The position numbers were made by a program, and so were the translations under genes. A DNA stretch of 64,000 nucleotides, from the NCBI RefSeq assembly GCF_000315795.1, contig NZ_ANHY01000006.1:124001-188000 (forward strand), given 5' to 3'. This document shows, piece by piece, positions 53,084 through 62,103 of this stretch (positions are counted from its first letter, which is position 1; each line of letters begins with the position of its first letter). The notes beneath the pieces are model-generated. The model did no database searches. It was not told where the DNA came from and saw nothing but the letters and a program-made list of their open reading frames with translations. The stretch is from Caenispirillum salinarum AK4. Its GTDB lineage: Bacteria > Pseudomonadota > Alphaproteobacteria > Rhodospirillales > Rhodospirillaceae.

Positions 53084-54291
53084 ATCCGATGATCCTGCAC
53101 GATCGTGCCCCGCCTCTCGCGCGGCCGTTCTCCCAGGAGGAATACGACCGCCGCGTCTCCGCCGTGAAGTACCGCATGGCGACGGAAGGCGTCGACGTCC
53201 TGCTGGTCGCCGACCCGGCCAACATGAACTACCTGACCGGCTATGACGGCTGGTCCTTCTATGTGCCCCAGGCGGTGCTGGTGGCGCTGGAGCATCCGAC
53301 GCCGATCTGGATCGGGCGCGGCATGGATGCCTCGGCGGCGCGCATGACCACCTTCCTGGCCGACGACGACATCATCGGCTACCCGGACCACTACGTGCAG
53401 CAGCGCCACATCCACCCCATGCACTACGTCGGCGAGATCGTCTCCGGCCGCGGCTGGGGCACGCTGACCATCGGCGTGGAGATGGACGCCTACTTCTTCT
53501 CGGCCATGGCGTGGGAAAGCCTGAAGTCGGCCCTGCCCAACGCGCGCTTCAAGGACGCCGCGAAGATGGTCAACTGGGTCCGGGCCGTGAAGTCCGAGAC
53601 CGAGATCGCGCTCATCCGTCGCGCCGGCCGCATCGTGGAGCGCGTCATGGACGTCGCCATGGAAGCGATCGTCCCCGGCCGCCGCCAGTGCGACGCCGTG
53701 GCCGACATCGTCCACGCCCAGACCTGCGGCACCACCGAGTTCGGCGGCGACTATACCTCCATCGTGCCCATGCTGCCGTCGGGCCCCGGCACCGCGACGC
53801 CGCACCTGACCTGGAGCGACGAGGTCTTCAAAGAAGGCGAGGCGACCATCATCGAGTTGGCCGGCGCCCACCGCCGCTACCACAGTCCGATGGCGCGCAC
53901 CCTGTTCCTGGGCGATCCGCCGCAGAAGCTGGTGGACACCGCCGCCATCGTGGTGGAAGGCCTGGAAGCCGCGCTTGACGCCGCCCGCCCCGGCGCGACC
54001 TGCGAGGAGGTGGAGGAAGCCTGGCGCATGTCCACGCGCAAGCACGGCCTGGTCAAGGAAAGCCGCATCGGCTACTCCACCGGCTGCGCCTATCCGCCGG
54101 ACTGGGGCGAGCACACCATGAGCCTGCGCCCGGGCGACACCACCGTGCTGCAGCCCAACATGGTCTTCCACATGATCCCCGGCATCTGGATGGACGACTG
54201 GGGCATCGAGATCAGCGAGACCTTCGTGGTCACGCCCCAGGGCGGGGCGCCCATCGCCAACGTGCGGCGCGGCCTGTTCGTGAAGGGCTGA
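53080..54291 (+). CDS. doeA: Ectoine hydrolase DoeA (EutD)
   Basis: Opens the ectoine ring to N-acetyl-L-2,4-diaminobutyrate, the first catabolic step. The 403-residue protein has the peptidase M24 (creatinase/prolidase) pita-bread fold. RPFSQEEYDRRVSAVKYRMA starts it, then DPANMNYLTGYDGWSFYV with creatinase-like binding. The C-terminal barrel contains GGDYTSIVPMLPSGPGTATP, SPMARTLFLGD and IEISETFVV. The metal-ligand pattern differs from real prolidases, as expected for this subfamily. The start at 53080 overlaps the eutC stop. A terminator follows 40 bases after the gene. Confidence 0.92.
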   Translation: MNPMILHDRAPPLARPFSQEEYDRRVSAVKYRMATEGVDVLLVADPANMNYLTGYDGWSFYVPQAVLVALEHPTPIWIGRGMDASAARMTTFLADDDIIGYPDHYVQQRHIHPMHYVGEIVSGRGWGTLTIGVEMDAYFFSAMAWESLKSALPNARFKDAAKMVNWVRAVKSETEIALIRRAGRIVERVMDVAMEAIVPGRRQCDAVADIVHAQTCGTTEFGGDYTSIVPMLPSGPGTATPHLTWSDEVFKEGEATIIELAGAHRRYHSPMARTLFLGDPPQKLVDTAAIVVEGLEAALDAARPGATCEEVEEAWRMSTRKHGLVKESRIGYSTGCAYPPDWGEHTMSLRPGDTTVLQPNMVFHMIPGIWMDDWGIEISETFVVTPQGGAPIANVRRGLFVKG

Positions 54292-54331
54292 CGCCGGACC
54301 GAAGACCGCATCCCGTCCGATGCATGCGTCA

Positions 54332-54359
54332 AGGCCGACCGGATCGCTCCGGTCGGCCT
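54332..54359. terminator. Rho-independent terminator, bidirectional
   Basis: Arms aggccgaccgg (54332-54342) and ccggtcggcct (54349-54359) with a T-rich run after the right arm. It closes the eutBC-doeA transcript and, on the other strand, the NYN gene. Confidence 0.85.
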
Positions 54360-54393
54360 CTTTCTTGTCTGCGGGGCTTGCTGCGGCGGCGGG

Positions 54394-54966
54394 CTACTCG
54401 TCGCCCTGCTGCGGTGCCTGCGGCTGCTGGCGGTGCGGCACCACGCGGCTGATGGAGGGCTCCAGGTCCAGCAGTTCCACGAAGTTGTCGGCCTGGCGGC
54501 GCAACTCGTCGGCCACCATGGGCGGCTGGGAGCGCACGGTGGAGACGACCGTCACCCGCACGCCCTTGCGCTGCACGGCCTCGACCAGTCGGCGGAAATC
54601 ACCGTCGCCGGAAAACAGGACGATGTGGTCGACATGCTCGGCCATCTCCATGACGTCGATGGCGAGTTCAATGTCCATGTTGCCCTTGATCTTGCGCCGG
54701 CCGGTGGCGTCGGTGAACTCCTTGGTCGGTTTGGTGACCATGGTGTAGCCGTTGTAGTCGAGCCAGTCCACCAGCGGGCGGATGGGCGAGTATTCCTGAT
54801 CCTCCACCAGCGCAGTGTAATAGAACGCGCGGATCAGGCGGCCCTTGGCGGCGAACAACTCCAGCAGGCGTTTGTAATCGATGTCGAAGCCCAGCGACCG
54901 GGCAGCGGCATAGAGGTTCGAGCCGTCAATGAAGAGCGATATGCGTTCCGACGGGTAAAAGATCAT
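54394..54966 (-). CDS. NYN-domain protein (LabA/DUF88 family)
   Basis: A 190-residue cytosolic protein with the NYN (PIN-like) ribonuclease fold. ISLFIDGSNLYAAARSLGFD carries the first conserved acidic site, and MDIELAIDVMEMAEHVDHIV and LFSGDGDFRRLVEAVQRKG carry the next two. The tail is Gln/Pro-rich. The family includes LabA of cyanobacteria and probable RNA-processing nucleases. In alphaproteobacteria it often lies next to folK-rpoZ-rel, as here, where it is divergent. It may act on RNA; substrates are not known. Confidence 0.88.
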   Translation of the reverse strand: MIFYPSERISLFIDGSNLYAAARSLGFDIDYKRLLELFAAKGRLIRAFYYTALVEDQEYSPIRPLVDWLDYNGYTMVTKPTKEFTDATGRRKIKGNMDIELAIDVMEMAEHVDHIVLFSGDGDFRRLVEAVQRKGVRVTVVSTVRSQPPMVADELRRQADNFVELLDLEPSISRVVPHRQQPQAPQQGDE

Positions 54967-55181
54967 TGGTCATTATCCTTGTCCAAAAAATGTGTCTGCC
55001 CGGTGACCCGTGCGATGGGGTCCGCGAAATATCGGCGGCTTTGAAATAGGGTCCGACGATAATGCGGGTGCGGACCTCGGGCCTCGCCTTCGACGAAACC
55101 CTGGGTTAAGGGTAAGGGCCCAGGCGCGCGCGCGCAAGCGAGCCCTGGCTCCGACACACTACGCATGAAGGAGGCGTCCCG

Positions 55182-55694
55182 TTGAAGCCAGACGGCCCGG
55201 TTCTGATCGCCCTGGGCGCCAACCTTCCCAGCCGCCTCGGCGGCCCGCGCGAGACGCTGGCGGCGGCACTGGACGACCTTGCGGCGCGCGGGGTGCGGAC
55301 CGTCGCACGCTCGCGCTGGTACCGGACGCCGCCCTGGCCGCCGTCGGACCAGCCGTGGTACGTCAACGGCGTCGCGCGCGTGGTAACGGATCTGGACCCG
55401 GCGGCGCTTCTGGCCGTATTGCATGCCGTGGAGCACGACCTCGGCCGCGCCCGCACGGTGCCCAATGCGCCCCGGCCGGTGGATCTGGACCTGATCGCCC
55501 ACGGCGCCCACGTCATGGAGGGCAACATCACTGTGCCGCATCCGCGCATGCAGGACCGGGCCTTCGTTCTGCTGCCCCTGCGCGATGTGGCGCCCGACTG
55601 GGTGGACCCGCGCTCGGGCCGGCCGGCGGACGACCTGATTGCCGCGTTGCCGTCCGATGACGTCGCCGCCTGCGAGGTGATGGAGGAGCCCTGA
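55182..55694 (+). CDS. folK: 2-amino-4-hydroxy-6-hydroxymethyldihydropteridine pyrophosphokinase
   Basis: Folate-pathway enzyme that pyrophosphorylates the pterin precursor. The 170-residue protein has VLIALGANLPSRLGGPRETL, RSRWYRTPPWPPSDQPWYVN and the HPPK signature RPVDLDLIAHGAHVMEGN then VPHPRMQDRAFVLLPLRDV. The start is a TTG at 55182, seven bases after a full gaaggagg, which decides the choice since no ATG is near. It is followed 91 bases later by rpoZ with its own promoter. Confidence 0.93.
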   Translation: MKPDGPVLIALGANLPSRLGGPRETLAAALDDLAARGVRTVARSRWYRTPPWPPSDQPWYVNGVARVVTDLDPAALLAVLHAVEHDLGRARTVPNAPRPVDLDLIAHGAHVMEGNITVPHPRMQDRAFVLLPLRDVAPDWVDPRSGRPADDLIAALPSDDVAACEVMEEP

Positions 55695-55709
55695 ACACCC
55701 GGAATAGCC

Positions 55710-55738
55710 TTGCTTTCTCCGGGGCGGACTCATATATA
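55710..55738 (+). promoter_or_regulatory. Sigma-70-type promoter for rpoZ-rel
   Basis: TTGCTT (55710-55715) and TATATA (55733-55738) are spaced by 17 bases, about 48 bases before the rpoZ ATG. It is the strongest promoter-like match I see in the window. Confidence 0.7.
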
Positions 55739-55785
55739 GTCTGCTTCCCTTTCGTTGTTTCGTCTCGTATTTTCTGGAGTGCTCG

Positions 55786-56247
55786 ATGGCCCGCGTTACC
55801 GTCGAAGATTGTGTCGATAAGGTCTCCAACCGCTTCGAACTGGTGCTGGTCGCCGCCCAGCGGTCGCGAGACGTGTCCGCCGGTGCGCCGCTGACCGTCG
55901 ACCGCGACAACGACAAGAACCCTGTCGTCGCTCTGCGCGAGATCGCCGAGGAAACCGTCGCCGTCCCCGACCTGAGGGAAGGCGTCATCAACGGCCTGCA
56001 GCGCCATGTCGACGAGGACGAGCTGGAGGAAGAGGCGTTCGAGCAGCTGGAGGGCCGCCAGCTTTCCAGCGAACTGGGCGATGCCAGCCCGGCTGAGGAA
56101 GTCGACGCCGACGCGCTGACCACCCAGGAGGAAAGCTCGACCCTCGACGAGGAAGCCGACGCCCTGTCGGCAGAGGACATGGGCGTGGCCCAGGCGACCG
56201 ACGACACCGAAGGCACCGCCACCGACGAGGGCCAGGAGGAACTCTAA
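55786..56247 (+). CDS. rpoZ: RNA polymerase omega subunit
   Basis: Small subunit that helps assemble RNA polymerase and, in many bacteria, takes part in ppGpp binding. The 153-residue protein begins [20 protein letters not shown] and has [20 protein letters not shown] then [14 protein letters not shown], the conserved core. After residue 85 it has an acidic Glu/Asp-rich tail, longer than the common omega length of 80-130 residues. The gene directly precedes rel, the ppGpp synthetase, as in many proteobacteria, so the two regulatory parts are made together. Confidence 0.94.
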   Translation: MARVTVEDCVDKVSNRFELVLVAAQRSRDVSAGAPLTVDRDNDKNPVVALREIAEETVAVPDLREGVINGLQRHVDEDELEEEAFEQLEGRQLSSELGDASPAEEVDADALTTQEESSTLDEEADALSAEDMGVAQATDDTEGTATDEGQEEL

Positions 56248-56266
56248 GAGGGTTCCGGAGGACGTC

Positions 56267-56338
56267 ATGGCGCGCGCGGCCGATTTCTTCCAGAGGGCGG
56301 CGGCCGCCGCCCGCCGGGCGGAGGGCCTTGCGCCATGA
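56267..56338 (+). CDS. Possible 23-codon leader peptide upstream of rel
   Basis: A short frame begins at ATG 56267, four bases after ggagga. It encodes an Ala/Arg-rich peptide (MARAADFFQRAAAAARRAEG, then LAP) and stops with a TGA that overlaps the tandem ATGATG start of rel. The ribosome-binding site and the exact overlap suggest translational coupling of rel to this leader. The peptide itself resembles nothing I know. It may be chance. Confidence 0.4.
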   Translation: MARAADFFQRAAAAARRAEGLAP

Positions 56339-58512
56339 TGCGCCAGTTCGAACTGGTGGAGCGGGTCGCGTCCTACGATCCGCAGGCGGACGAGGACGCG
56401 CTGAACCGCGCCTACGTCTTCGCCATGAAGATGCACGGCTCGCAATTGCGGGCCTCCGGCGACCCCTACTTCTCGCACCCCGTGGAGGTCGCCGGCATCC
56501 TGACGGACTACCGTCTCGACTGTGCCTCGATCATCACGGCGCTTCTGCACGACACCATCGAGGATACCCCGGCGACGCTGGAAGAGATCGAGAAGCTCTT
56601 CGGCAAGCAGGTTGCCCGGCTGGTGGATGGCGTCACCAAGCTGACCCGCATTGAACTGACGAGCGACAGCGCCAAGCAGGCGGAAAACTTCCGCAAGCTG
56701 CTGCTGGCCATGTCCGAGGATATCCGCGTCCTGCTGGTCAAGCTGGCCGACCGCATGCACAACATGCGGACGCTGCACTTCATCAAGAAGCCCGAGAAGC
56801 GCCAGCGCATCGCGGCCGAGACGATGGAAATCTACGCGCCGCTGGCCGAGCGCATCGGCATGGACGCCTGGAAGATGGAACTGGAGGACCGCGCGTTCGC
56901 GGAACTCCACCCGGACGCGCGCGAGTCCATCATGACCCGCCTCCAGTACCTGCGGGAGCAGGGCGGCGGGCTGGTCGACAGCATTCTTGCCGAACTGAAG
57001 CGGGTGCTGGCCGAGTCCGGCGTCGAGGTGGAACTGTCAGGCCGCGAGAAGTCGCCGTTCAGCATCTACAAGAAGATGCAGATGAAGGACGTCGCGTTCG
57101 AGCAACTGTCCGACATCATGGCCTTCCGCGTCATCGTGCCGAGCGTCGAGGACTGCTACCGGGCGCTGGGCGTCATCCACGGCGCCTATCCGATGGTGCC
57201 GGGGCGGTTCAAGGACTATATCTCGACGCCCAAGCCCAACGGCTACCAGTCCCTGCACACGGGCATTATCGGCCCCGAAAAGCACCGCATCGAGGTGCAG
57301 ATCCGCACCAAGGCCATGCACGAGATCGCCGAGCTGGGCGTCGCGGCGCACTGGTCCTACAAGCAGGGCGCGCCCAACGTGGAAGGGCGGCAGTACCGCT
57401 GGCTGCGCGAGCTTCTGGAAATCCTGGAACACGCCAGCGGCCCCGAGGAATTCCTGGAACACACCAAGCTCGAGATGTTCCAGGACCAGGTCTTCTGCTT
57501 CACGCCCAAGGGCGACCTGATCGCGCTGCCCTCCGGGGCGTGCCCGGTGGACTTCGCCTATGCCGTCCACACCCAGGTGGGCGACACCTGCGTTGGATCG
57601 AAGGTCAATGGCCGCATGGTGCCGCTGCGGACCGTGCTGCACAACGGCGACCAGGTGGAGATCATCACATCGAAGGCGCAGACGCCGTCGCCGGAGTGGG
57701 AACGCTTCGTCGCCACAGGCAAGGCGCGCGCCCGCATCCGCCGCTTCATCCGCAGCGCCGCCCGGGCGCAGTATGTGGAGCTGGGCCGGCAGCTGCTGCA
57801 GCGGACCTTCAAGCATGAAGGCTACGACCTGACCGAAAAGGGCCTCGACGGCGTCCTCAAGCGCTTCAAGGCCGATTCGGTCGAGGATCTTTACGCCATC
57901 GTGGGCGAGGGCACCCACACCGCCCAGGAGGTGCTGGGCGCCGTCTACCCCGGCGTGAAGACCTCGCGCATTGAAAACGTGGTGCAGTTCTTCCGGCGCA
58001 AGCGGGCCGGCGGCGCGGCCGGCGACCGCAAGGTGGACGGCCAGCGCACGGCCATGGGCCCGGGCGCGGTCGAGATCAAGGGCCTGATCCCCGGCATGGC
58101 GGTGCACTATGCCCGCTGCTGCCATCCGCTGCCGGGCGACCGCATTGTCGGTATCGTCACCACCGGGCGGGGCGTGACCATCCACACCATCGACTGCGAC
58201 CAGCTGGAACAGTTTTCCGACGAGCCCGAGCGCTGGCTGGACCTGGCGTGGGAGGGTGACAGCGGCGCCCGCACGCACATCGGCCGGGTGAAGATGGTCG
58301 TTGCCAACGAGCCGGGGACGCTGGGCACCCTGTCGACGGTGATCGCCAAGAACCTTGGCAACATCACGAACCTCAAAATCCTCAACCGCACCACTGATTT
58401 CTTCGACATGCTCATGGACATCGAGGTGCGCGACGTGAAACACCTCACCAACATCATCGCTGCCCTGCGCGCCAACGCGGCGGTGAACACGGTGGAGCGG
58501 GCGCGCCAGTAA
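56335..58512 (+). CDS. rel: Bifunctional (p)ppGpp synthetase/hydrolase Rel
   Basis: Master enzyme of the stringent response, making and degrading (p)ppGpp. The 725-residue protein has an N-terminal HD hydrolase (SHPVEVAGILTDYRL, TALLHDTIEDT, RLADRMHNMRTLHF-like KLADRMHNMRTL) and the synthetase (KPNGYQSLHTGIIGP, HRIEVQIRTKAMHEIAELGV). A TGS domain (VFCFTPKGDLIALPSGACPV) follows, then a C-terminal ACT domain. Both catalytic centres look intact, as expected of the single long RSH protein of alphaproteobacteria. It is downstream of rpoZ, and its first codons overlap a possible leader frame. Confidence 0.96.
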   Translation: MMRQFELVERVASYDPQADEDALNRAYVFAMKMHGSQLRASGDPYFSHPVEVAGILTDYRLDCASIITALLHDTIEDTPATLEEIEKLFGKQVARLVDGVTKLTRIELTSDSAKQAENFRKLLLAMSEDIRVLLVKLADRMHNMRTLHFIKKPEKRQRIAAETMEIYAPLAERIGMDAWKMELEDRAFAELHPDARESIMTRLQYLREQGGGLVDSILAELKRVLAESGVEVELSGREKSPFSIYKKMQMKDVAFEQLSDIMAFRVIVPSVEDCYRALGVIHGAYPMVPGRFKDYISTPKPNGYQSLHTGIIGPEKHRIEVQIRTKAMHEIAELGVAAHWSYKQGAPNVEGRQYRWLRELLEILEHASGPEEFLEHTKLEMFQDQVFCFTPKGDLIALPSGACPVDFAYAVHTQVGDTCVGSKVNGRMVPLRTVLHNGDQVEIITSKAQTPSPEWERFVATGKARARIRRFIRSAARAQYVELGRQLLQRTFKHEGYDLTEKGLDGVLKRFKADSVEDLYAIVGEGTHTAQEVLGAVYPGVKTSRIENVVQFFRRKRAGGAAGDRKVDGQRTAMGPGAVEIKGLIPGMAVHYARCCHPLPGDRIVGIVTTGRGVTIHTIDCDQLEQFSDEPERWLDLAWEGDSGARTHIGRVKMVVANEPGTLGTLSTVIAKNLGNITNLKILNRTTDFFDMLMDIEVRDVKHLTNIIAALRANAAVNTVERARQ

Positions 58513-58654
58513 GGCCGTTGCCGATGCGCTGCGGGGGGATTAGGGTCGGTCCGCGGGCTGGACCGGTGCCGGTCGCCGCACAATATCGGAAGCATCGAAA
58601 CCTCACCCGGCGGGCCTTTCCGGCACGCCTCCGTTCAGGACCTCTCACCCCGCG

Positions 58655-59326
58655 ATGTTCAAGCGCCGTGTCCCAAAGACGTTTTCCGTCAAGGTACGGG
58701 ACTTCGTATGGCCGCGCCCGGGCTGGCGAAGGCTGGGGCGGCTGTATGCGCTGAAGCTCTATCGCCTGCAGGGCACGGCGGGCACCATTGCGGCGGGATT
58801 TGGCTGCGGCGCGGCGGTGTCGTTCCTGCCGCTGGTGGGCTTTCACTTCCTGGCGGGGGCGGCGCTGGCATGGGCGCTGCGGGCCAATGTTCTGGCATCG
58901 GCCATCGGCACGATCATCGGCAACCCCTGGACCTTTCCCTTTATCTGGATCCTGAGCTGGCACACCGGCACCTTCCTGCTGGGACAGGAGACCCAGTCGG
59001 CCCACGCGCTGGATTTCGGCGCCGTCTTCGCCGCGCTGTGGGAAGGCGTCATCACCACCGACGCCAAGATGCTGGCGGAAAACGTCTGGCCGGTGTGGTG
59101 GCCCATGCTCGTCGGGTCGCTGCCCTGGGCGCTGACGGCCTGGGCGGCCTGTTATTTCCCGCTGAAGCGGCTCCTGACATCCTATGACCGTATCCGCACC
59201 ATGCGGCGCCTGGAGCGCCTGGCCGCGCTGACGCAGACCGGCACCGGCACCACGGGCGGCGAGGGCACCGGCACGGCCGGGCCCGGCAAACCCGCAACCG
59301 CGCAAGCCTCGGAGGGCAAGAAGTGA
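58655..59326 (+). CDS. DUF2062 membrane protein
   Basis: A 223-residue inner-membrane protein with the DUF2062 pattern. A basic N-terminus is followed by [40 protein letters not shown] and [20 protein letters not shown], two to three helices. A further helix at [20 protein letters not shown] precedes a charged Gly/Thr-rich tail. The family is common in alphaproteobacteria and its function is unknown. It lies between rel and pdxJ and overlaps the pdxJ start by four bases, so they are probably co-translated. Confidence 0.88.
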   Translation: MFKRRVPKTFSVKVRDFVWPRPGWRRLGRLYALKLYRLQGTAGTIAAGFGCGAAVSFLPLVGFHFLAGAALAWALRANVLASAIGTIIGNPWTFPFIWILSWHTGTFLLGQETQSAHALDFGAVFAALWEGVITTDAKMLAENVWPVWWPMLVGSLPWALTAWAACYFPLKRLLTSYDRIRTMRRLERLAALTQTGTGTTGGEGTGTAGPGKPATAQASEGKK

Positions 59327-60066
59327 CCAACGGCATTCGCCTCGGCGTCAACATCGACCACGTCGCGACCGTGCGCAACGCGCGCGGCGGCCGGCATCCC
59401 GACCCTGTGCGGGCCGCCCAGGTGGCGACCGAGGCCGGCGCCGACGGCATTACCGCGCACCTGCGCGAGGACCGCCGCCACATCCGCGACGACGACATCG
59501 AGCGGCTGATGGAGACGCTGACCCTGCCGCTCAACTTCGAGATGGCGGCGACTGCGGAAATGGTCGGCATAGCGCTGCGCCACAAGCCGCACGCCTGCTG
59601 TCTTGTGCCGGAAAAGCGCGAGGAGCGCACCACCGAAGGCGGCCTGGACGCCGCCGGCGGGTTCGAACACCTCAAGCCTATCGTCCACGACCTGGGGGCG
59701 GCGGGCATCCGCGTGTCGCTGTTCATCGAGGCGGATGCGCGCCAGCTCAAGGCGGCCGCCGACCTGGGCGCGCCGGTGGTGGAGCTGCACACGGGCTCCT
59801 ACTGCGACGCCGAGAGCGAGACCGAGCGCGCGCGGGAGCTGGAGCGCATCATCACCGCCGCCGCCGAGGCGGAAAGCCTGGGCCTGGAATGCCACGCAGG
59901 CCACGGGCTGACCTACGCCACCGTCAAGCCCATCGCGGCCATTCCCACCATCGCCGAGCTGAACATCGGCCACTTCCTGGTGGGCGAGGCCATCTTCGGT
60001 GGCCTGCCCGAGGCGATCCGCGGCATGCGGGCGTTGATGGACGAGGCGCGCGCCGGCGTGCTGTAG
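59323..60066 (+). CDS. pdxJ: Pyridoxine 5'-phosphate synthase
   Basis: Last step of the DXP-dependent vitamin B6 pathway, joining 1-deoxyxylulose phosphate with amino-hydroxyacetone phosphate. The 247-residue TIM-barrel protein has [40 protein letters not shown], the catalytic [20 protein letters not shown] and [20 protein letters not shown]. The start at 59323 (gtg) overlaps the stop of the DUF2062 gene by four bases. PLP from this route serves several enzymes in the window (NifS, EnuR, DoeD, EutB). Confidence 0.96.
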   Translation: MTNGIRLGVNIDHVATVRNARGGRHPDPVRAAQVATEAGADGITAHLREDRRHIRDDDIERLMETLTLPLNFEMAATAEMVGIALRHKPHACCLVPEKREERTTEGGLDAAGGFEHLKPIVHDLGAAGIRVSLFIEADARQLKAAADLGAPVVELHTGSYCDAESETERARELERIITAAAEAESLGLECHAGHGLTYATVKPIAAIPTIAELNIGHFLVGEAIFGGLPEAIRGMRALMDEARAGVL

Positions 60067-60105
60067 ACCGTTCAACGCCTGCGACCACAGAGGAGACCCG
60101 CCGCC

Positions 60106-60528
60106 GTGATGATCCTGGGCCTGGGCAACGACCTGATCGACATCCGCCGCATCGAGAAGACACTGGACCGTTTCGGCGATCGCTTCATTCAGCGCATCTA
60201 CACCGAGACGGAAATCGCCAAGGCGGAACGCCGGCGCGGGGCGGGCAAGCAGTATCCCGGCACCTACGCCAAACGCTACGCGGCCAAGGAGGCCGCGTCG
60301 AAGGCGCTGGGCACCGGCTTCCGGCGGGGGGTCTACTGGCGCGACCTGGGGGTGGCGAATCTGCCCAGCGGCCAGCCGACCATTGTCATGACCGGCGGCG
60401 CGCTGGAGCGCCTGAAGGAGATGACGCCTCCGGGCATGGAAGCGCGGATCAACTTGACCTTGACCGACGAATATCCTATCGCCGAGGCCATGGTCATCAT
60501 CACCGCCGTGCCCGCCGGCAGTGCCTGA
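60106..60528 (+). CDS. acpS: Holo-[acyl-carrier-protein] synthase
   Basis: Transfers 4'-phosphopantetheine from CoA to acyl carrier protein. The 140-residue protein starts [20 protein letters not shown], with the magnesium-binding Asp, and has [19 protein letters not shown] with the second metal ligand Glu. It ends [19 protein letters not shown], the last strand. It starts with GTG at 60106 or the adjoining ATG at 60109, after gaggag. Order pdxJ-acpS-lepB-rnc-era is conserved in proteobacteria. Confidence 0.95.
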   Translation: MMILGLGNDLIDIRRIEKTLDRFGDRFIQRIYTETEIAKAERRRGAGKQYPGTYAKRYAAKEAASKALGTGFRRGVYWRDLGVANLPSGQPTIVMTGGALERLKEMTPPGMEARINLTLTDEYPIAEAMVIITAVPAGSA

Positions 60529-60653
60529 CGAAAGCGCGGCCCGAGCCGGATGAACCGCCGCCTTGACTTGTGACGCGCGGGCTGGCTTGATCCTTGCGGC
60601 CTGCCGCGCGTCGTTCGGCGGGATTTTCTTGTTTATCAATAGGGTGAGAGCGC

Positions 60654-61394
60654 TTGTTTAACGACAAAAAGAAGTCGGGCGGCTTCGGCGAGACGGTCCG
60701 CACGATCATCTACGCCGTGCTCATCGCCGTGGTGGTGCGCACGGTGGCGTTCGAGCCCTTCAACATTCCGTCCGGATCGATGATCCCGTCGCTGCTGATC
60801 GGCGACTACCTGTTCGTCTCCAAGTATTCCTACGGCTACTCGCGCCACAGCTTCCCCTTCGGCCTGCCGCCGTTCGAGGGCCGGGTGCTGGAGGACCCGC
60901 CGGAGCGGGGCGACGTGGCGGTCTTCAAGTATCCCCGCGACGACCGCACCGACTACATCAAGCGCGTCATCGGCCTGCCCGGCGACACGGTCCAGATGAA
61001 GGCCGGCCGCCTGTACCTCAACGGCGAGGTGGTTCCGCGCGAACAGGTCGAGGACTACATCTTCCGGGACGTTCACGGCAACACGCACCGCTTCAAGCAG
61101 TACATCGAGACGTTGCCCGGCGGCACGCAGCACCGCATCATCGAGGCCAGCGAAACCAGCATGTCCGATGACACGCGGCTGTACACGGTGCCCGACGGGC
61201 ACTATTTCATGATGGGCGACAACCGCGACAACTCCGCCGACAGCCGCGCCGACGTGGGCTTCGTGCCGCTGGAGAACTTCGTGGGGCGCGCCGAATTCCT
61301 GTTCTTCTCCACCGACGGCACCGCCCGCCTGTGGGAAGTTTGGAAGTGGCCGTCCGCGATCCGCTGGTCGCGCTTCTTCGATTCCGTTGACTGA
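60654..61394 (+). CDS. lepB: Signal peptidase I
   Basis: Cleaves signal peptides from exported proteins on the outer face of the inner membrane. The 246-residue protein has one N-terminal helix (TIIYAVLIAVVVRTVAFEPF) and then NIPSGSMIPSLLIGDYLFV with the serine nucleophile. The catalytic lysine is in DYIKRVIGLPGDTV. The late box GHYFMMGDNRDNSADSR is also complete. The start is TTG at 60654, six bases after agggtgag. It precedes rnc by 17 bases in the acpS-lepB-rnc-era run. Confidence 0.95.
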   Translation: MFNDKKKSGGFGETVRTIIYAVLIAVVVRTVAFEPFNIPSGSMIPSLLIGDYLFVSKYSYGYSRHSFPFGLPPFEGRVLEDPPERGDVAVFKYPRDDRTDYIKRVIGLPGDTVQMKAGRLYLNGEVVPREQVEDYIFRDVHGNTHRFKQYIETLPGGTQHRIIEASETSMSDDTRLYTVPDGHYFMMGDNRDNSADSRADVGFVPLENFVGRAEFLFFSTDGTARLWEVWKWPSAIRWSRFFDSVD

Positions 61395-61411
61395 GGTTCC
61401 ACGTAGCCGGC

Positions 61412-62101
61412 ATGACCGCCACAGTTCCCGCTGATCGGGCCCGCCTTGAGAAGGGCCTGGGCCACCATTTCAAGAACCCCCACCTGCTGGCCGAGGCCTT
61501 GGCCCATCGCAGCGCCGGCGGGCCGTTTCCCGTGGGCTACGAGCGCCTGGAGTTCCTGGGCGACCGGGTGCTCGGCCTCGTGGTGGCCGACATGCTGCTG
61601 TCCCGCTATCCCGAGGAGCCCGAAGGCCCGCTCGCCCGCCGTCATGCCGCCCTGGTGCGGAAGGAGGCGCTGGTGATCGTCGCCGACCGCCTCGACCTGG
61701 GAGCCCATGTCCAGCTGTCGCGCGGCGAGGAGGAAGCGGGGTCGCGCAACTCCGCCAGCCTCAAGGCCGACGTCTGCGAGGCCGTCATCGGCGCGCTGTA
61801 CCTGGATGGCGGTCTGGAGGCGGCGCGCCGCTTTCTGCTCAAGGCGCTGACCGACCTCATGGAAGCCGATGTCCGCCCGCCCAAGGACGCCAAGACCGCG
61901 CTGCAGGAATGGGCCCAGGGCCAGGGCAAGCCGTTGCCGGCTTATGAGACGGTGGAGACCACCGGGCCGGCCCATGATCCCCGTTTCGTCGTTGCCGTCA
62001 CGGTCCAGGGCATCGCGCCCGCCACCGGCACCGGGACTTCCAAGCGCAAGGCGGAGCAGATGGCCGCCGAGACGCTGCTCGCCAACGTGACAGGCCAGTG
62101 A
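61412..62101 (+). CDS. rnc: Ribonuclease III
   Basis: Double-strand-specific endonuclease for rRNA and mRNA processing. The 229-residue protein has the RNase III signature YERLEFLGDRVLGLVVADML, with acidic metal ligands, and SLKADVCEAVIGALYLDGGL holding the second acidic pair. The C-terminal double-stranded RNA-binding domain is DAKTALQEWAQGQGKPLPAY to KRKAEQMAAETLL. The ATG is at 61412. It overlaps the start region of era, so the two are translated together. Confidence 0.96.
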   Translation: MTATVPADRARLEKGLGHHFKNPHLLAEALAHRSAGGPFPVGYERLEFLGDRVLGLVVADMLLSRYPEEPEGPLARRHAALVRKEALVIVADRLDLGAHVQLSRGEEEAGSRNSASLKADVCEAVIGALYLDGGLEAARRFLLKALTDLMEADVRPPKDAKTALQEWAQGQGKPLPAYETVETTGPAHDPRFVVAVTVQGIAPATGTGTSKRKAEQMAAETLLANVTGQ

Positions 62102-62103
62102 CC

